Below are positions 1 through 9,742 of a DNA stretch of 64,000 bases, piece after piece; position 1 is the stretch's first letter; each line of letters starts with the position of its first letter. This DNA is from Pseudomonas khorasanensis (GTDB lineage: Bacteria > Pseudomonadota > Gammaproteobacteria > Pseudomonadales > Pseudomonadaceae). The DNA lies in assembly GCF_014268505.2 (NCBI RefSeq), contig NZ_JABWQP020000001.1, positions 496,001 to 560,000 on the forward strand, read 5' to 3'. The notes beneath the pieces were generated by a model that worked only from the letters and a program-made list of their open reading frames with translations, was not told the origin of the DNA and searched no databases. Made by a program: the position numbers and the translations under genes.

Positions 1-1045
1 GCGGATCGACAAAGGTGTAGGTGAGGTCACCGATCAGTTTCACCACCAGCCCGAGCAGGGTGAAGATGAACAGCGTGCCGAACACCACCGGGTAATCACG
101 GTTGATCGCCGCTTCGAAACTCATCAGGCCCAGGCCGTCGAGGGAGAAAATGACTTCCACCAGCAACGACCCGGTGAAGAAGATGCCGATGAATGCCGAC
201 GGGAAACCGGCGATCACCAACAGCATGGCGTTGCGGAACACGTGACCGTAGAGCACGCGATGGCGCGTCAGGCCCTTGGCCTTGGCGGTGACCACGTACT
301 GTTTGTTGATTTCATCGAGGAAGCTGTTTTTGGTCAGCAAGGTCATGGTCGCAAAGTTGCCGATCACCAGCGCCGTGACGGGCAACGCCAGGTGCCAGAA
401 GTAATCGAGGATCTTGCCGCCCATGCTCAATTCGTCAAAGTTGTTCGAGGTCAGGCCTCGCAGCGGAAACCAGTCCAGATAGCTGCCGCCGGCAAACACC
501 ACGATCAGCAGGATTGCGAACAGAAACGCCGGGATCGCATAGCCGACGATGATCGCCGAACTGGTCCAGACGTCGAAATGGCTGCCGTGTCGCGTGGCCT
601 TGGCGATCCCCAGCGGGATCGACACCAGGTACATGATCAGCGTGCTCCACAGGCCCAGCGAAATCGATACCGGCATCTTTTCCTTGATCAGGTCGATGAC
701 CTTGGCGTCGCGGAAGAAGCTGTCGCCAAAGTCCAGCTGCGCGTAGTTCTTGACCATGATCCACAGGCGTTCCGGGGCCGATTTGTCGAACCCGTACATG
801 TGCTCGATTTCCTTGATCAGCGCCGGATCCAGTCCCTGCGCGCCGCGATAGGACGAGCCGGCCACCGCCACCTCGGCGCCGCCGCCGGCGATGCGGCTGG
901 TGGCGCCTTCGAAACCTTCGAGCTTGGCGATCATCTGCTCGACCGGCCCGCCGGGCGCGGCCTGGATGATCACGAAATTGATCAGCAAAATGCCGAACAG
1001 GGTGGGGATGATCAGCAGCAGTCGCCGAAAAATATACGCCAGCAT
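1..1045 (-). CDS. yejB: Peptide/microcin C-type ABC transporter permease, YejB-like (partial at left edge)
   Basis: Inner-membrane permease of an oligopeptide importer. The reverse strand is open from an ATG at 1045 to the window edge, about 348 residues; YejB-type permeases are around 355, so only the last few codons are missing. The N-terminus reads [18 protein letters not shown], the usual arginine-rich start plus first membrane helix of DppB/YejB permeases. The start lies four bases after the stop of the upstream binding-protein gene, so they form one transcript. A second permease (YejE-like) and an ATPase (YejF-like) would be expected off the left edge. Family assignment is from sequence character and context; substrate is inferred only. 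Confidence 0.87.
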   Translation of the reverse strand, partial: MLAYIFRRLLLIIPTLFGILLINFVIIQAAPGGPVEQMIAKLEGFEGATSRIAGGGAEVAVAGSSYRGAQGLDPALIKEIEHMYGFDKSAPERLWIMVKNYAQLDFGDSFFRDAKVIDLIKEKMPVSISLGLWSTLIMYLVSIPLGIAKATRHGSHFDVWTSSAIIVGYAIPAFLFAILLIVVFAGGSYLDWFPLRGLTSNNFDELSMGGKILDYFWHLALPVTALVIGNFATMTLLTKNSFLDEINKQYVVTAKAKGLTRHRVLYGHVFRNAMLLVIAGFPSAFIGIFFTGSLLVEVIFSLDGLGLMSFEAAINRDYPVVFGTLFIFTLLGLVVKLIGDLTYTFVDP

Positions 1046-1049
1046 CTGA

Positions 1050-2891
1050 TTACTCCGTGCCCGCAGGGTCGGCTTGCAGTTGGGTTTCGACTTCTACGGC
1101 AGGTTTGGCGTCAGGCTTGACCCACCAGGTATTGATGCCGATGTCGTACTTGGGCGAGATTTTCGGGTGGCCGATGTGGTTCCAATAAGCCACGCGCCAG
1201 CTTTTGATGTGCCAGTTGGGCACGACGTAATAACCCCATTGCAATACGCGGTCCAATGCGCGGGCATGGGCCACCAGACTTTTGCGCGAATCGGCGTTGA
1301 TCAGGTTTTCCACCAGTTGATCGACGATCGGATCTTTCAAACCCATGCTGTTGCGACTGCTCGGTTTATCGGCGGCGGCGCTCATCCAGTATTCGCGCTG
1401 CTCGTTACCCGGCGAGTTGGACTGCGGAAAGCTGCCGACCATCATGTCGAAGTCCCGCGAACGCACGCGGTTGATGTATTGCGAGACGTCGACGCGACGG
1501 ATCACCAGCTCGATACCCAGGTCGCTGAGGTTGCGCTTGAACGGCAGCAGTACGCGTTCGAATTCGGTCTGGGCGAGGAGGAACTCAATCACCACCGGTT
1601 TGCCCGTGGCGTCGACCATTTTGTCGTCGACAATCTTCCAGCCGGCCTCCTGCAGCAGTTGGTAAGCCTCGCGTTGCTGGGTGCGAATCATGCCGCTGGC
1701 ATCGGTTTTCGGGTTCTCAAAGGCTTCGCTGAACACTTGGGCCGGCAGTTTGCTGCGGTACGGCTCGAGGATCGCCCGTTGCTCGGCGTCTGGCAGGCCG
1801 GTGGCGGCCATTTCCGAGTTCTCGAAATAGCTGCGTGTGCGCACGTAGGCACCGTTGAACAATTGTTTGTTGGTCCATTCGAAATCGAACAGCAGACCAA
1901 GCGCCTGGCGCACGCGCACGTCCTGAAACACCGGGCGCCGCAGATTGAAGACGAAACCCTGCATGCCGGTCGGGTTGCTGTTGGGGATCAGTTCCTTGAT
2001 CAAACGGCCCTCGGTGACAGCGGGAACGTTGTAAGCGCTGGCCCAGTTCTTCGCCGTCATCTCCAGCCAGTAATCAAACTGCCCGGCCTTCAGCGCTTCG
2101 AGGGCGACGGTGTTGTCGCGGTAGTAATCGGTGGTCATCGTGTCGAAGTTGTAGAACCCACGGTTGACCGGCAGGTCCTTGCCCCAGTAATCCTTGACCC
2201 GCTGGTAACGCACCGAGCGACCGGCCTTCACCTCGGTGACCTGGTAGGGGCCGCTGCCCAACGGAATTTCCAGGTTGCCTTTGTTGAAGTCGCGACTGGC
2301 CCACCAGTGTTTCGGCAGGACCGGCAACTGGCCGAGGATCAGCGGTAATTCACGGTTGTTGCTGTGCTTGAACTTGAACAGCACTTTGAGCGGGTCTTCG
2401 GCAATGGCTTCGGCGACGTCGTTGTAGTAGCCGCGAAACATCGGCGAGCCTTCTTTGGTCAGCGTTTGGAAACTGAATACCACGTCCTCGGCGCGTACCG
2501 GGTGGCCGTCGTGGAAGCGTGCTTCGGGGCGCAGGTAAAAACGCACCCAGCTGTCGTCGTCGGCTTTCTCTATCTTGCTGGCGATCAGGCCGTATTCGGT
2601 AAACGGTTCATCGAGACTGTGGCGGGTCAGGGTGTCGTAGATCAGGCCAATGTCATCGGCGGGCACGCCTTTGTTGATGAACGGGTTGAGGCTGTCAAAG
2701 CCGCCGAAACCGGCCTGACGGAACACGCCGCCCTTGGGCGCATCGGGGTTCACGTAATCGAAATGCTTGAAGTCGGCCGGGTATTTCGGTGGCTCGTTGT
2801 ACAGGGTCACGGCGTGTTGCGGGGCGGCGCAGGCCAGCCCGGCGAACAGCAGGCCGCCGGCCTGCACGAGCAGGGCGCGAACAGGATTCAT
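1050..2891 (-). CDS. Periplasmic oligopeptide-binding protein (YejA/SBP family 5), second of a tandem pair
   Basis: Extracellular solute-binding protein of 613 residues that delivers peptides to the YejB-like permease. It begins [20 protein letters not shown], a signal peptide ending near CAA-P. The family 5 body follows, with stretches such as [18 protein letters not shown] and [20 protein letters not shown]. The ATG at 2891 is chosen over a longer frame because it gives a signal peptide, follows an AGAAAGA ribosome site and overlaps the upstream gene's stop by four bases (ATGA). The next gene, the permease, starts four bases after its stop. It is clearly a paralogue of the neighbour at 2888-4720, sharing several of the same stretches. 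Peptide specificity is unknown. Confidence 0.9.
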   Translation of the reverse strand: MNPVRALLVQAGGLLFAGLACAAPQHAVTLYNEPPKYPADFKHFDYVNPDAPKGGVFRQAGFGGFDSLNPFINKGVPADDIGLIYDTLTRHSLDEPFTEYGLIASKIEKADDDSWVRFYLRPEARFHDGHPVRAEDVVFSFQTLTKEGSPMFRGYYNDVAEAIAEDPLKVLFKFKHSNNRELPLILGQLPVLPKHWWASRDFNKGNLEIPLGSGPYQVTEVKAGRSVRYQRVKDYWGKDLPVNRGFYNFDTMTTDYYRDNTVALEALKAGQFDYWLEMTAKNWASAYNVPAVTEGRLIKELIPNSNPTGMQGFVFNLRRPVFQDVRVRQALGLLFDFEWTNKQLFNGAYVRTRSYFENSEMAATGLPDAEQRAILEPYRSKLPAQVFSEAFENPKTDASGMIRTQQREAYQLLQEAGWKIVDDKMVDATGKPVVIEFLLAQTEFERVLLPFKRNLSDLGIELVIRRVDVSQYINRVRSRDFDMMVGSFPQSNSPGNEQREYWMSAAADKPSSRNSMGLKDPIVDQLVENLINADSRKSLVAHARALDRVLQWGYYVVPNWHIKSWRVAYWNHIGHPKISPKYDIGINTWWVKPDAKPAVEVETQLQADPAGTE

Positions 2892-4720
2892 CGATCTTTC
2901 TCCGAAGACTTCAGCCACCATGCACTCAGGCCCAGGGTATAGGGCGGCGTGGTGACAAAGGCCAACCGGTTGCGGTAGGCCAGACGGTGATAATTGAGGT
3001 ACCAGTTGGGAATCATGTAGTGCTGCCAGAGCAGCACGCGGTCGAGCGCCTTGCCGGCGGCGACCTGCTCATCGCGGGTGCGCGCGGCGAGCAATTGTTC
3101 GAGCAGGTGATCGACCACCGGGCTGTCGATGCCCGCATAGTTCTTGCTGCCCTTGACCCCGACCTGGCTGGAGTGGAAGTACTGCCATTGTTCCAGGCCC
3201 GGGCTGAGCGTCTGGCCGAGGGTCATCGAGACCATATCGAAATCGAATTGATCGAGGCGCTGTTTGTACTGCGCCCGATCAACCGTGCGCAGACGCGCCT
3301 CAATGCCGATGCTCTTCAGGTTCTCGATGTACGGCTGGTAGAGGCGCTCCAGGTTCGGATTGACCAACAGCAGCTCAAAGCGCAGCGTTTGCCCGTCAGC
3401 ATTTTGCAGGCGCTGACCGTTGAGCTTCCAGCCAGCTTCTGCGAGCAGGGCGAGGGCTTTGCGCATGGTTTCGCGCGGGATGCCGCGACCGTCGGTGTGC
3501 GGCAGTGTGAACGGCTCGGTAAACAGTTTCGCCGGAAGTTGATCCTTGTACGGCTTGAGCATCAGCCATTCATGCCCGACCGGCAGGCCGGTAGCGCTGA
3601 ATTCACTGTTGGGGTAGTAGCTGGTCGTGCGTTTGTAGGCATTACTGAACAACGCGTGGTTGGTCCATTCGAAGTCAAACATCAGGCCCAGCGCTTCTCG
3701 GGTCTTGACGTCGGCGAAGGTCGCGCGGCGGGTGTTCATGAACAGGCCCTGACTCTGGGTCGGGATCTGATGCGCGACCTGTGCCTTGATCACGTCGCCA
3801 CGACGTATCGCCGGGAAGTTGTAGCCATTGGCCCAATTCTTCGCCTGATGCTCGATGTAGATGTCGAACTCACCGGCCTTGAACGCCTCGAACGCTACGT
3901 CGCTGTCGCGGTAGAACTCGACGGCCATGCGATCGAAGTTGTATTTGCCACGGTTGACCGGCAGGTCCTTGCCCCAGTAGTCCTTGACCCGTTCGAAAAT
4001 CAACTGGCGCCCCGGCGTCACCGACGTGATGCGATACGGCCCGCTGCCCAGCGGGGGGTCGAAGGTGGTGGCCTTGAAATCGCGGTCTTTCCAATAATGC
4101 TGCGGCAGCACCGGCAACTCACCCAGGCGCAGAATCAGCAGCGGATTGCCCGAGCGCTTTAGCACAAAACGGATGCGCTGCTTGTTGAGAATGTCGACCC
4201 GCAGCACTTCCTGCAGGGCGGTGCGGTACAGCGGATGGCCATCCTTGAGCAGCAGGCGATAGGAAAATGCCACGTCATAGGTGGTGATCGGCGTGCCGTC
4301 ATGGAAACGCGCCTCGGGACGCAGATTGAACACCACCCAGCTGCGATCTTCGCTGTACTCCACCGATTGTGCGATCAAGCCGTAACTGGACGCAGGCTCG
4401 TCGCCGGACGGGGAATATTGCCCAGTGCCGACCATCAGCGGCTCGTTCAGCTCGTTGATACCGTACTGGAGAAAATTGGCGGTAGTGACCGGGCTGGTGC
4501 CCTTGAAGGTATACGGATTGACCGTATCGAAGGTGCCGAACGCCATCACCCGCAACGTTCCGCCCTTGGGCGCTTGCGGGTTGACCCAGTCGAAGTGGGT
4601 AAATCTGGCCGGGTACTTGAGCGTGCCGAACTGCGCATAACCATGACTTTCGGTAATCGTCGCGCTTGCGGTTGAGCTAAAGGCCAGGCTGATCAGGAGC
4701 AGGAGGAGGGCACGCTTCAA
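2888..4720 (-). CDS. Periplasmic oligopeptide-binding protein (YejA/SBP family 5), first of a tandem pair
   Basis: Solute-binding protein of 610 residues with signal peptide MKRALLLLLISLAFSSTASA, exported to the periplasm to bind peptides. The mature part carries the family 5 pattern (FTHFDWVNPQAPKGGTLRV near residue 45, [18 protein letters not shown] in the middle). It is the first gene of the visible operon and overlaps the second binding protein by four bases. Two binding proteins feeding one permease set would widen the range of peptides imported; that is inference. About 300 bases upstream hold a repeat pair and the mltD terminator rather than another gene. Confidence 0.9.
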   Translation of the reverse strand: MKRALLLLLISLAFSSTASATITESHGYAQFGTLKYPARFTHFDWVNPQAPKGGTLRVMAFGTFDTVNPYTFKGTSPVTTANFLQYGINELNEPLMVGTGQYSPSGDEPASSYGLIAQSVEYSEDRSWVVFNLRPEARFHDGTPITTYDVAFSYRLLLKDGHPLYRTALQEVLRVDILNKQRIRFVLKRSGNPLLILRLGELPVLPQHYWKDRDFKATTFDPPLGSGPYRITSVTPGRQLIFERVKDYWGKDLPVNRGKYNFDRMAVEFYRDSDVAFEAFKAGEFDIYIEHQAKNWANGYNFPAIRRGDVIKAQVAHQIPTQSQGLFMNTRRATFADVKTREALGLMFDFEWTNHALFSNAYKRTTSYYPNSEFSATGLPVGHEWLMLKPYKDQLPAKLFTEPFTLPHTDGRGIPRETMRKALALLAEAGWKLNGQRLQNADGQTLRFELLLVNPNLERLYQPYIENLKSIGIEARLRTVDRAQYKQRLDQFDFDMVSMTLGQTLSPGLEQWQYFHSSQVGVKGSKNYAGIDSPVVDHLLEQLLAARTRDEQVAAGKALDRVLLWQHYMIPNWYLNYHRLAYRNRLAFVTTPPYTLGLSAWWLKSSEKDR

Positions 4721-4847
4721 GTCAGATCCGATCCAGGCGGCTTGGGCTTTTGTGGGCCGTACAGTAACAGCTTGTCTGGGCAGGAAAAAGATAGCGGGTT
4801 AATGCGCGGTTAATTGCGCGGGTGATGCGCTGGGCGATGCCTTGACT

Positions 4848-4967
4848 GTGGCGAGGGAGCTTGCTCCCGCTCGGCTGCGAAGCCGCCGCAAAACCGGCGT
4901 GTCGGGTCTGTCTGGAAAAATGGAGAGGGCCGCTTCGCGCCCCAGCGGGAGCAAGCTCCCTCGCCAC
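4848..4967. repeat. Inverted REP-type repeat pair (GTGGCGAGGGAGCTTGCTCC family)
   Basis: Two 24-base arms, 4848-4871 and 4944-4967, are perfect inverted copies. Each arm has an internal GGGAGCTTGCTCCC palindrome. The spacer is about 70 bases. This is the layout of a REPIN. The motif is related to, but distinct from, the more frequent GTGGGAGCGAGCCTGCTC family in this window. The pair occupies most of the 310-base gap 4721-5030; no gene is visible in that gap. Confidence 0.8.
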
Positions 4968-5000
4968 AAGGATTCATCGGTACGAGGGATTTCGGCAATA

Positions 5001-5027
5001 AAAAGCCCCTGAATTCAGGGGCTCTTT
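5001..5027 (-). terminator. Rho-independent terminator of mltD
   Basis: Perfect stem AGCCCCTGAATTCAGGGGCT bounded by an A-run on one side and CTTT on the other. Read on the minus strand it ends in a T-run just after the mltD stop at 5031. Confidence 0.8.
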
Positions 5028-5030
5028 CGA

Positions 5031-6494
5031 TCAGTGCGGCGAATAAACCGTGAGCATCTGCCCCGGTTTCAGCGCCTTGCCCGCACCCGGGTTCCAGCGC
5101 TTGAGATGTTGCATCTCGACGTTGAAACGCTTGGCAACCACATACAGCGTGTCGCCTCGCTTGACCTTGTACTGCGTCTGCTGCTTGCTCTCGGCCTTGC
5201 CTTTGGTCTTGCTGTTGGCCGCCACCACGGTGTTGACCCGGCCGGATTTGCGTGCCGGCGTGCGCTTGGTGTTGTCCTGCATGACCAGGGTCTGGCCGAC
5301 CTTGAGGTTCTTGCCGGTCAGCTTGTTCCAGCGCTGCAGGTCCTTGACTTCGACCTTGTTGGCCTTGGCGATGGAGCCGAGGTTGTCGCCACGCTTGACC
5401 CGATAGGCACGCTTGAGCTGCGCCACTTCGGACGGGTCGGCGCCATCGAACACGGGTTTGAGCGAGCGCGGGCTGATCAGCTCGTCAGGGCGCATGGTCT
5501 GCAGACTGGCGGTCAGCAGCTGCGCCTTGGAGGTCGGCACCAGCAAATGCTGCGGGCCATCGATGGTGGTGCGTTGTTTGAACGCCGGGTTGAGCTGGAA
5601 CAGCTCATCTTCGTCGATGTTGGCCACGGCAGCGACCTTGGACAGGTCCATGCGCTGGTTGATTTCGACGACCTGGAAGTACGGTTCGTTGGCGATCGGG
5701 TTCAGGTTCACACCGTAAGCTTCCGGTGCAAGAACCACTTGCGACAGCGCCAGCAGTTTTGGCACGTACGCCTGGGTTTCCGATGGCAGCGGCAGGTTCC
5801 AGTAGTCGGTGGGCAAACCGAGCTTTTCATTACGCTCGATCGCACGGCTTACGGTGCCTTCGCCAGCGTTGTAGGCCGCGAGGGCCAGCAGCCAGTCACC
5901 GTTGAACATGTCATGCAGGCGGGTCAGGTAATCCATGGCCGCGGTGGTCGAGGCGGTGATGTCGCGACGGCCATCATAGAAGCGGGTCTGACGCAGATTG
6001 AAATAACGTCCGGTCGAGGGGATGAACTGCCACAGGCCCACCGCATCGGCCCGGGAATAGGCCATCGGGTTGTAGGCGCTTTCAATTACTGGCAGCAGGG
6101 CCAGTTCCAGCGGCATGTTGCGTTCTTCGAGGCGCTCGACGATGTAATGAATGTAGAGGCTGCCGCGTTCACCGGCATTTTCCAGAAAAGAGGGATTGCT
6201 GGCGAACCACAGGCGCTGTTGCTCGATGCGCGGGTTCACGCCAAGGCCTTCCTGCAGCTGGAAGCCCTGACGCATGCGTTCCCAGATGTCCTGAGGAACC
6301 TGCGGAGTGGGCTTCTCGGTCAGCCAGATGGGCTTCTGCTTGGCTCGCGCAGCAATGTTCGGCGTATGCGTCGCTTCAGTCTGCGGAGCATGGCTGGAAC
6401 AGCCCACCAGCGTGGCGGACACAGCCACCGCGATGGCTTGCGCCAGGCGGGTCAATGCGTCTGAATTGACGGACTTACGTATGGATGACGACAT
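5031..6494 (-). CDS. mltD: Membrane-bound lytic murein transglycosylase D
   Basis: Lipoprotein of 487 residues that cleaves the glycan strand of peptidoglycan to give 1,6-anhydromuramyl products. The lipobox LVGC gives Cys32 as the lipidated residue. The SLT domain follows, with the catalytic Glu near residue 138 in LLPVIESAYNPMAYS and the AVGLWQFIPSTGR motif just after it. Two C-terminal LysM repeats begin YRVKRGDNLGSIA and YKVKRGDTLYVVA and bind peptidoglycan. It sits next to gloB on the same strand, the order I recall from P. aeruginosa. Its own terminator follows immediately. Confidence 0.96.
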   Translation of the reverse strand: MSSSIRKSVNSDALTRLAQAIAVAVSATLVGCSSHAPQTEATHTPNIAARAKQKPIWLTEKPTPQVPQDIWERMRQGFQLQEGLGVNPRIEQQRLWFASNPSFLENAGERGSLYIHYIVERLEERNMPLELALLPVIESAYNPMAYSRADAVGLWQFIPSTGRYFNLRQTRFYDGRRDITASTTAAMDYLTRLHDMFNGDWLLALAAYNAGEGTVSRAIERNEKLGLPTDYWNLPLPSETQAYVPKLLALSQVVLAPEAYGVNLNPIANEPYFQVVEINQRMDLSKVAAVANIDEDELFQLNPAFKQRTTIDGPQHLLVPTSKAQLLTASLQTMRPDELISPRSLKPVFDGADPSEVAQLKRAYRVKRGDNLGSIAKANKVEVKDLQRWNKLTGKNLKVGQTLVMQDNTKRTPARKSGRVNTVVAANSKTKGKAESKQQTQYKVKRGDTLYVVAKRFNVEMQHLKRWNPGAGKALKPGQMLTVYSPH

Positions 6495-6593
6495 TGGCTG
6501 GAAGTAAGTTCCGGGCGAAAATGTCGGGCGATTCTAGAAAGCGCACCCCCTGCGGTCAACCATTGAGAATTTTTGCCCCAACCGGCACGGTCA

Positions 6594-7361
6594 TCAGAAC
6601 GTGTCTTTCCATGCTCGCAATGCCGCAAATACCTCATTCGGCGCCCGGTTTTGAGCGCCGTCCCGTTCGTCCACTTTTTGTGTAACCAATGTTTCAGAGG
6701 TGCGCAAAAACGGATTGGTGAGCTTTTCCAGGGCGAGGGTCGACGGCAGGGTCATGACGCCGTTCTGTCGCTGCTGGGTGACTTTTGCCAGACGAGCGGC
6801 AATGTCCGGGTTGTGCGGTTCGACGGCGGCGGCGAACTTGAGATTGCTCAAGGTGTATTCATGGGTGCAGTACACCAGCGTATCTTCAGGCAGGGCCGCG
6901 AGCCGGCTCAGCGAGTGATGCATCTGCTGCGGCGTGCCTTCGAACAGCCGGCCGCAACCGGCGGCAAACAGGGTGTCGCCACAGAACAGCAAGCCGTGGT
7001 GGTAATAGGCAATGTGTCCCAAAGTGTGACCAGGCACCGCATGGACGTCGAAGTCCCAGCCGAGCACGCTGACGGTATCGTTGTCTTTCAAAGCGACATC
7101 CCGCCCGGGGATTTTTTCGCTGGCCGGCCCGTAGACAGTGGCGCCGCTGGCCGCTTTCAGGCGCTCGACGCCTCCGACGTGGTCATGGTGATGGTGGGTG
7201 ATCAGGATATCGCTCAACACCCAGCCGGGATGAGCCTCGAGCCACGCCTGTACCGGGGCGGCGTCGCCCGGATCGACCACCGCGCAGCGCTGGGTCTGGT
7301 GATCCTGTAACAACCAGATGTAGTTGTCGGTGAACGCGGGCAGGGCACTGATCTGTATCAT
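6594..7361 (-). CDS. gloB: Hydroxyacylglutathione hydrolase (glyoxalase II)
   Basis: Cytosolic metallo-beta-lactamase-fold enzyme of 255 residues that hydrolyses S-lactoylglutathione to D-lactate and glutathione, the second step of methylglyoxal detoxification. The binuclear metal motif [10 protein letters not shown] lies near residue 55, followed by the later ligands in VPGHTLGHI and [14 protein letters not shown]. The C-terminal helical domain with KLTNPFLR matches glyoxalase II. I start at [10 protein letters not shown] because the family begins there; a longer frame adds nine unsupported residues. It is divergent from the methyltransferase gene at 7428. Confidence 0.95.
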   Translation of the reverse strand: MIQISALPAFTDNYIWLLQDHQTQRCAVVDPGDAAPVQAWLEAHPGWVLSDILITHHHHDHVGGVERLKAASGATVYGPASEKIPGRDVALKDNDTVSVLGWDFDVHAVPGHTLGHIAYYHHGLLFCGDTLFAAGCGRLFEGTPQQMHHSLSRLAALPEDTLVYCTHEYTLSNLKFAAAVEPHNPDIAARLAKVTQQRQNGVMTLPSTLALEKLTNPFLRTSETLVTQKVDERDGAQNRAPNEVFAALRAWKDTF

Positions 7362-7427
7362 CGTCGGAATTCGCCAAGCGGAAAACATTGGCGCATCTTA
7401 GTGGTTCCTGGCGCGTTGGAGAATGAC

Positions 7428-8186
7428 ATGACCGATAAAGCGTTTGCTCAGGCCGACCCCGACTGGCTGGCGTTGATCAGCGCCGCCCGGGATTGGCTAT
7501 CAGGCCCGCTCGGGCAATTCTTGCTCGATGAAGAGCGGCGCATGCTCGACGACGAGCTCGGCCGGTTCTTTGGCGGCTATCTGGTGCATTACGGCCCGTC
7601 CGCCGAAACGCCCCCGGCCGCGCCGCAAGTCCAGCGCAATGTGCGTCTCGGCGCGCCGTTGCCCGGGGTCGAGATTGTCTGCGAAGAGCAAGCCTGGCCG
7701 TTGAGCGAGCACGCCGCCGATGTCGTGGTGATGCAGCACGGTCTGGATTTCTGCCTGTCACCCCACGGTTTGCTGCGCGAAGCGGCGAGCAGCGTGCGCC
7801 CTGGCGGGCATCTGCTGATCATCGGCATCAATCCCTGGAGCACCTGGGGTCTGCGACATTTTTTTGCCCATGACGCCTTGCGCAAGGCGCGCTGTATCTC
7901 ACCGTCGCGGGTCGGCGACTGGCTCAACCTGCTGGGCTTCGCGCTGGAGAAACGCCGCTTCGGGTGCTATCGTCCGCCGCTCGCGTCGCCCAAGTGGCAG
8001 AATCGCCTGGCCGGCTGGGAACGCAAGGCCGGTGACTGGCAATTGTCCGGTGGCGGCTTCTATTTATTGGTAGCGCGCAAGATCGTGGTAGGCCTCAGGC
8101 CTTTGCGCCAGGAGCGCCGCGAGCCGATGGGCAAGCTGATTCCGCTGCCGATGGCCAAGGTCAACCGCCGTCGCATCGAACCGTAA
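7428..8186 (+). CDS. SAM-dependent methyltransferase (class I fold), conserved beside gloB and rnhA
   Basis: Protein of 252 residues starting MTDKAFAQADPDW. The middle carries a methyltransferase_11-like pattern: PLSEHAADVVVMQHGLDFCL for the acceptor strand and SSVRPGGHLLIIGINPWS after it. The usual glycine-rich motif I is weakly preserved, which is typical of this family. The substrate is not known. Conserved placement between gloB and rnhA in pseudomonads is recalled from family knowledge. The start at 7428 is preferred because the nine residues before it look unlike the family. Confidence 0.82.
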   Translation: MTDKAFAQADPDWLALISAARDWLSGPLGQFLLDEERRMLDDELGRFFGGYLVHYGPSAETPPAAPQVQRNVRLGAPLPGVEIVCEEQAWPLSEHAADVVVMQHGLDFCLSPHGLLREAASSVRPGGHLLIIGINPWSTWGLRHFFAHDALRKARCISPSRVGDWLNLLGFALEKRRFGCYRPPLASPKWQNRLAGWERKAGDWQLSGGGFYLLVARKIVVGLRPLRQERREPMGKLIPLPMAKVNRRRIEP

Positions 8187-8276
8187 CTTACTTTTTTATT
8201 GATGGCCGGACCCGCTCCGGCCATGGCTGTCGTCGATCGCGGATCGGCGAGGCTGCATTTTTCTGGATGAGTTGGC

Positions 8277-8738
8277 ATGAGCGAAAGCGTCGATACCGTA
8301 GAACTGTTCACTGATGGCGCCTGCAAGGGCAACCCTGGCCCCGGCGGTTGGGGCGCTCTGCTGGTGTGCAAGGGCGTCGAGAAGGAACTGTGGGGCGGCG
8401 AAGCCAATACCACCAACAATCGCATGGAACTGCTCGGCGCAATCCGCGGCCTCGAAGCGCTCAAGCGCCCGTGCGAAGTGCTGCTGGTGACCGACTCGCA
8501 ATACGTGATGAAAGGCATCAACGAGTGGATGGCCAACTGGAAGAAGCGCGGCTGGAAAACCGCCGCGAAGGAGCCGGTGAAAAACGCTGATCTGTGGAAA
8601 GAGCTGGATGAACAGGTCAACCGCCACACAGTCACCTGGAAATGGGTGCGCGGGCACATTGGTCATCACGGTAATGAGCGGGCTGACCAATTGGCTAATC
8701 GTGGGGTGGATGAGGTTCGCGGTTACAAACAGACATGA
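8277..8738 (+). CDS. rnhA: Ribonuclease HI
   Basis: Enzyme of 153 residues that degrades the RNA strand of RNA-DNA hybrids, such as R-loops and primers. It shows the complete type 1 RNase H signature: [19 protein letters not shown] with the first Asp, [10 protein letters not shown] with the Glu, LVTDSQYV with the second Asp, and the final GNERADQLA with the last Asp. The basic protrusion NWKKRGWK is present. It lies upstream of dnaQ on the same strand, as in many gamma-proteobacteria, though here with about 110 bases between. Confidence 0.97.
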   Translation: MSESVDTVELFTDGACKGNPGPGGWGALLVCKGVEKELWGGEANTTNNRMELLGAIRGLEALKRPCEVLLVTDSQYVMKGINEWMANWKKRGWKTAAKEPVKNADLWKELDEQVNRHTVTWKWVRGHIGHHGNERADQLANRGVDEVRGYKQT

Positions 8739-8756
8739 CATCCCGGGCATGCCCGA

Positions 8757-8780
8757 TCGCGAGCAGGCTCACTCCTACAG
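8757..8780. repeat. Single degenerate REP half-site
   Basis: TCGCGAGCAGGCTCACTCCT followed by ACAG is one degenerate arm of the GTGGGAGCGAGCCTGCTC repeat, lying alone between rnhA and dnaQ. Confidence 0.55.
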
Positions 8781-8846
8781 GGTTAAGGTCTGGCGTGTTA
8801 ACATCCGCGCTTTTGCACGATTGACCCGTTGAGAGCTGAGCACCTG

Positions 8847-9605
8847 ATGGCAACCAGATCCGTTGTACTCGATACCGAAACCACCGGCATGCCGGTGACC
8901 GATGGTCACCGGATCATTGAAATCGGTTGCGTCGAACTGATCGGTCGGCGCCTCACGGGCCGGCACTTCCACGTATACCTGCAACCGGATCGCGAGAGTG
9001 ACGAGGGCGCCATCGGCGTGCACGGCATCACCAACGAATTTCTGGTCGGCAAGCCGCGTTTTGCCGAAGTCGCCGATGAATTCTTCGAGTTCATCAAGGG
9101 CGCGCAACTGATCATCCATAACGCGGCGTTCGACGTTGGTTTCATCAACAACGAATTCGCGTTGATGGGCCAGCACGATCGTGCCGACATCACCCAGCAC
9201 TGCACCATCCTCGACACCTTGTTGATGGCCCGGGAGCGCCACCCCGGGCAGCGCAACAGCCTCGATGCGTTGTGCAAGCGCTACGGCGTTGACAACTCCG
9301 GCCGTGAATTGCACGGCGCCTTGCTCGACTCCGAGATCCTCGCCGACGTCTACCTGACCATGACCGGTGGTCAGACCAGCCTGTCGCTGGCCGGCAACGC
9401 CTCCGATGGTAATGGCACGGGCGAGGGCGCCGACAATTCGGCCACCGAGATCCGTCGTCTGCCTGCCGATCGCCAGCCGGCGCGCATCATTCGGGCGACC
9501 GAGGATGAACTGGCGGCGCATCTGGTGCGGCTGGACATCATCGCCAAATCGGCAGGTGCGCCAGCATTGTGGACGCAGATCGCGGAAGCTGACGCTCACG
9601 CCTGA
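8847..9605 (+). CDS. dnaQ: DNA polymerase III epsilon subunit (3'-5' proofreading exonuclease)
   Basis: Proofreading subunit of the replicative polymerase core, 252 residues. The DEDDh exonuclease motifs are all visible: VVLDTETTGM (Exo I), HNAAFDVGFINNEF (Exo II) and HGALLDSEILADVYL (Exo III, with the His and Asp). The C-terminal tail after a Gly/Asp-rich linker would bind the alpha subunit. I chose the ATG at 8847, giving MATRSVVLDTETTG, because it places Exo I at the usual distance from the N-terminus and follows a GAGAGCTGAG stretch. Confidence 0.96.
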   Translation: MATRSVVLDTETTGMPVTDGHRIIEIGCVELIGRRLTGRHFHVYLQPDRESDEGAIGVHGITNEFLVGKPRFAEVADEFFEFIKGAQLIIHNAAFDVGFINNEFALMGQHDRADITQHCTILDTLLMARERHPGQRNSLDALCKRYGVDNSGRELHGALLDSEILADVYLTMTGGQTSLSLAGNASDGNGTGEGADNSATEIRRLPADRQPARIIRATEDELAAHLVRLDIIAKSAGAPALWTQIAEADAHA

Positions 9606-9742
9606 CAGATCAAAAAATCGCAGGCTGCGATCTTTGCTGTTGGTGGCGTGAAGCCAAGTTGCCACCCTCGCCACTTCTGCTGCAACCCTCTACGCTGAGT
9701 GCATTGGCAGTTGCAAACCTGCCGCCTCAGGACACTGAGCTC

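Noticed and set aside
1074..2348. Long plus-strand frame of 424 codons
   Set aside because: It lies antisense to the binding-protein gene, has no domain likeness, and is explained by GC-rich third positions.
2789..4162. Plus-strand frame of 457 codons
   Set aside because: Antisense to the tandem binding-protein genes; His/Gln/Val-rich composition is typical of antisense shadows.
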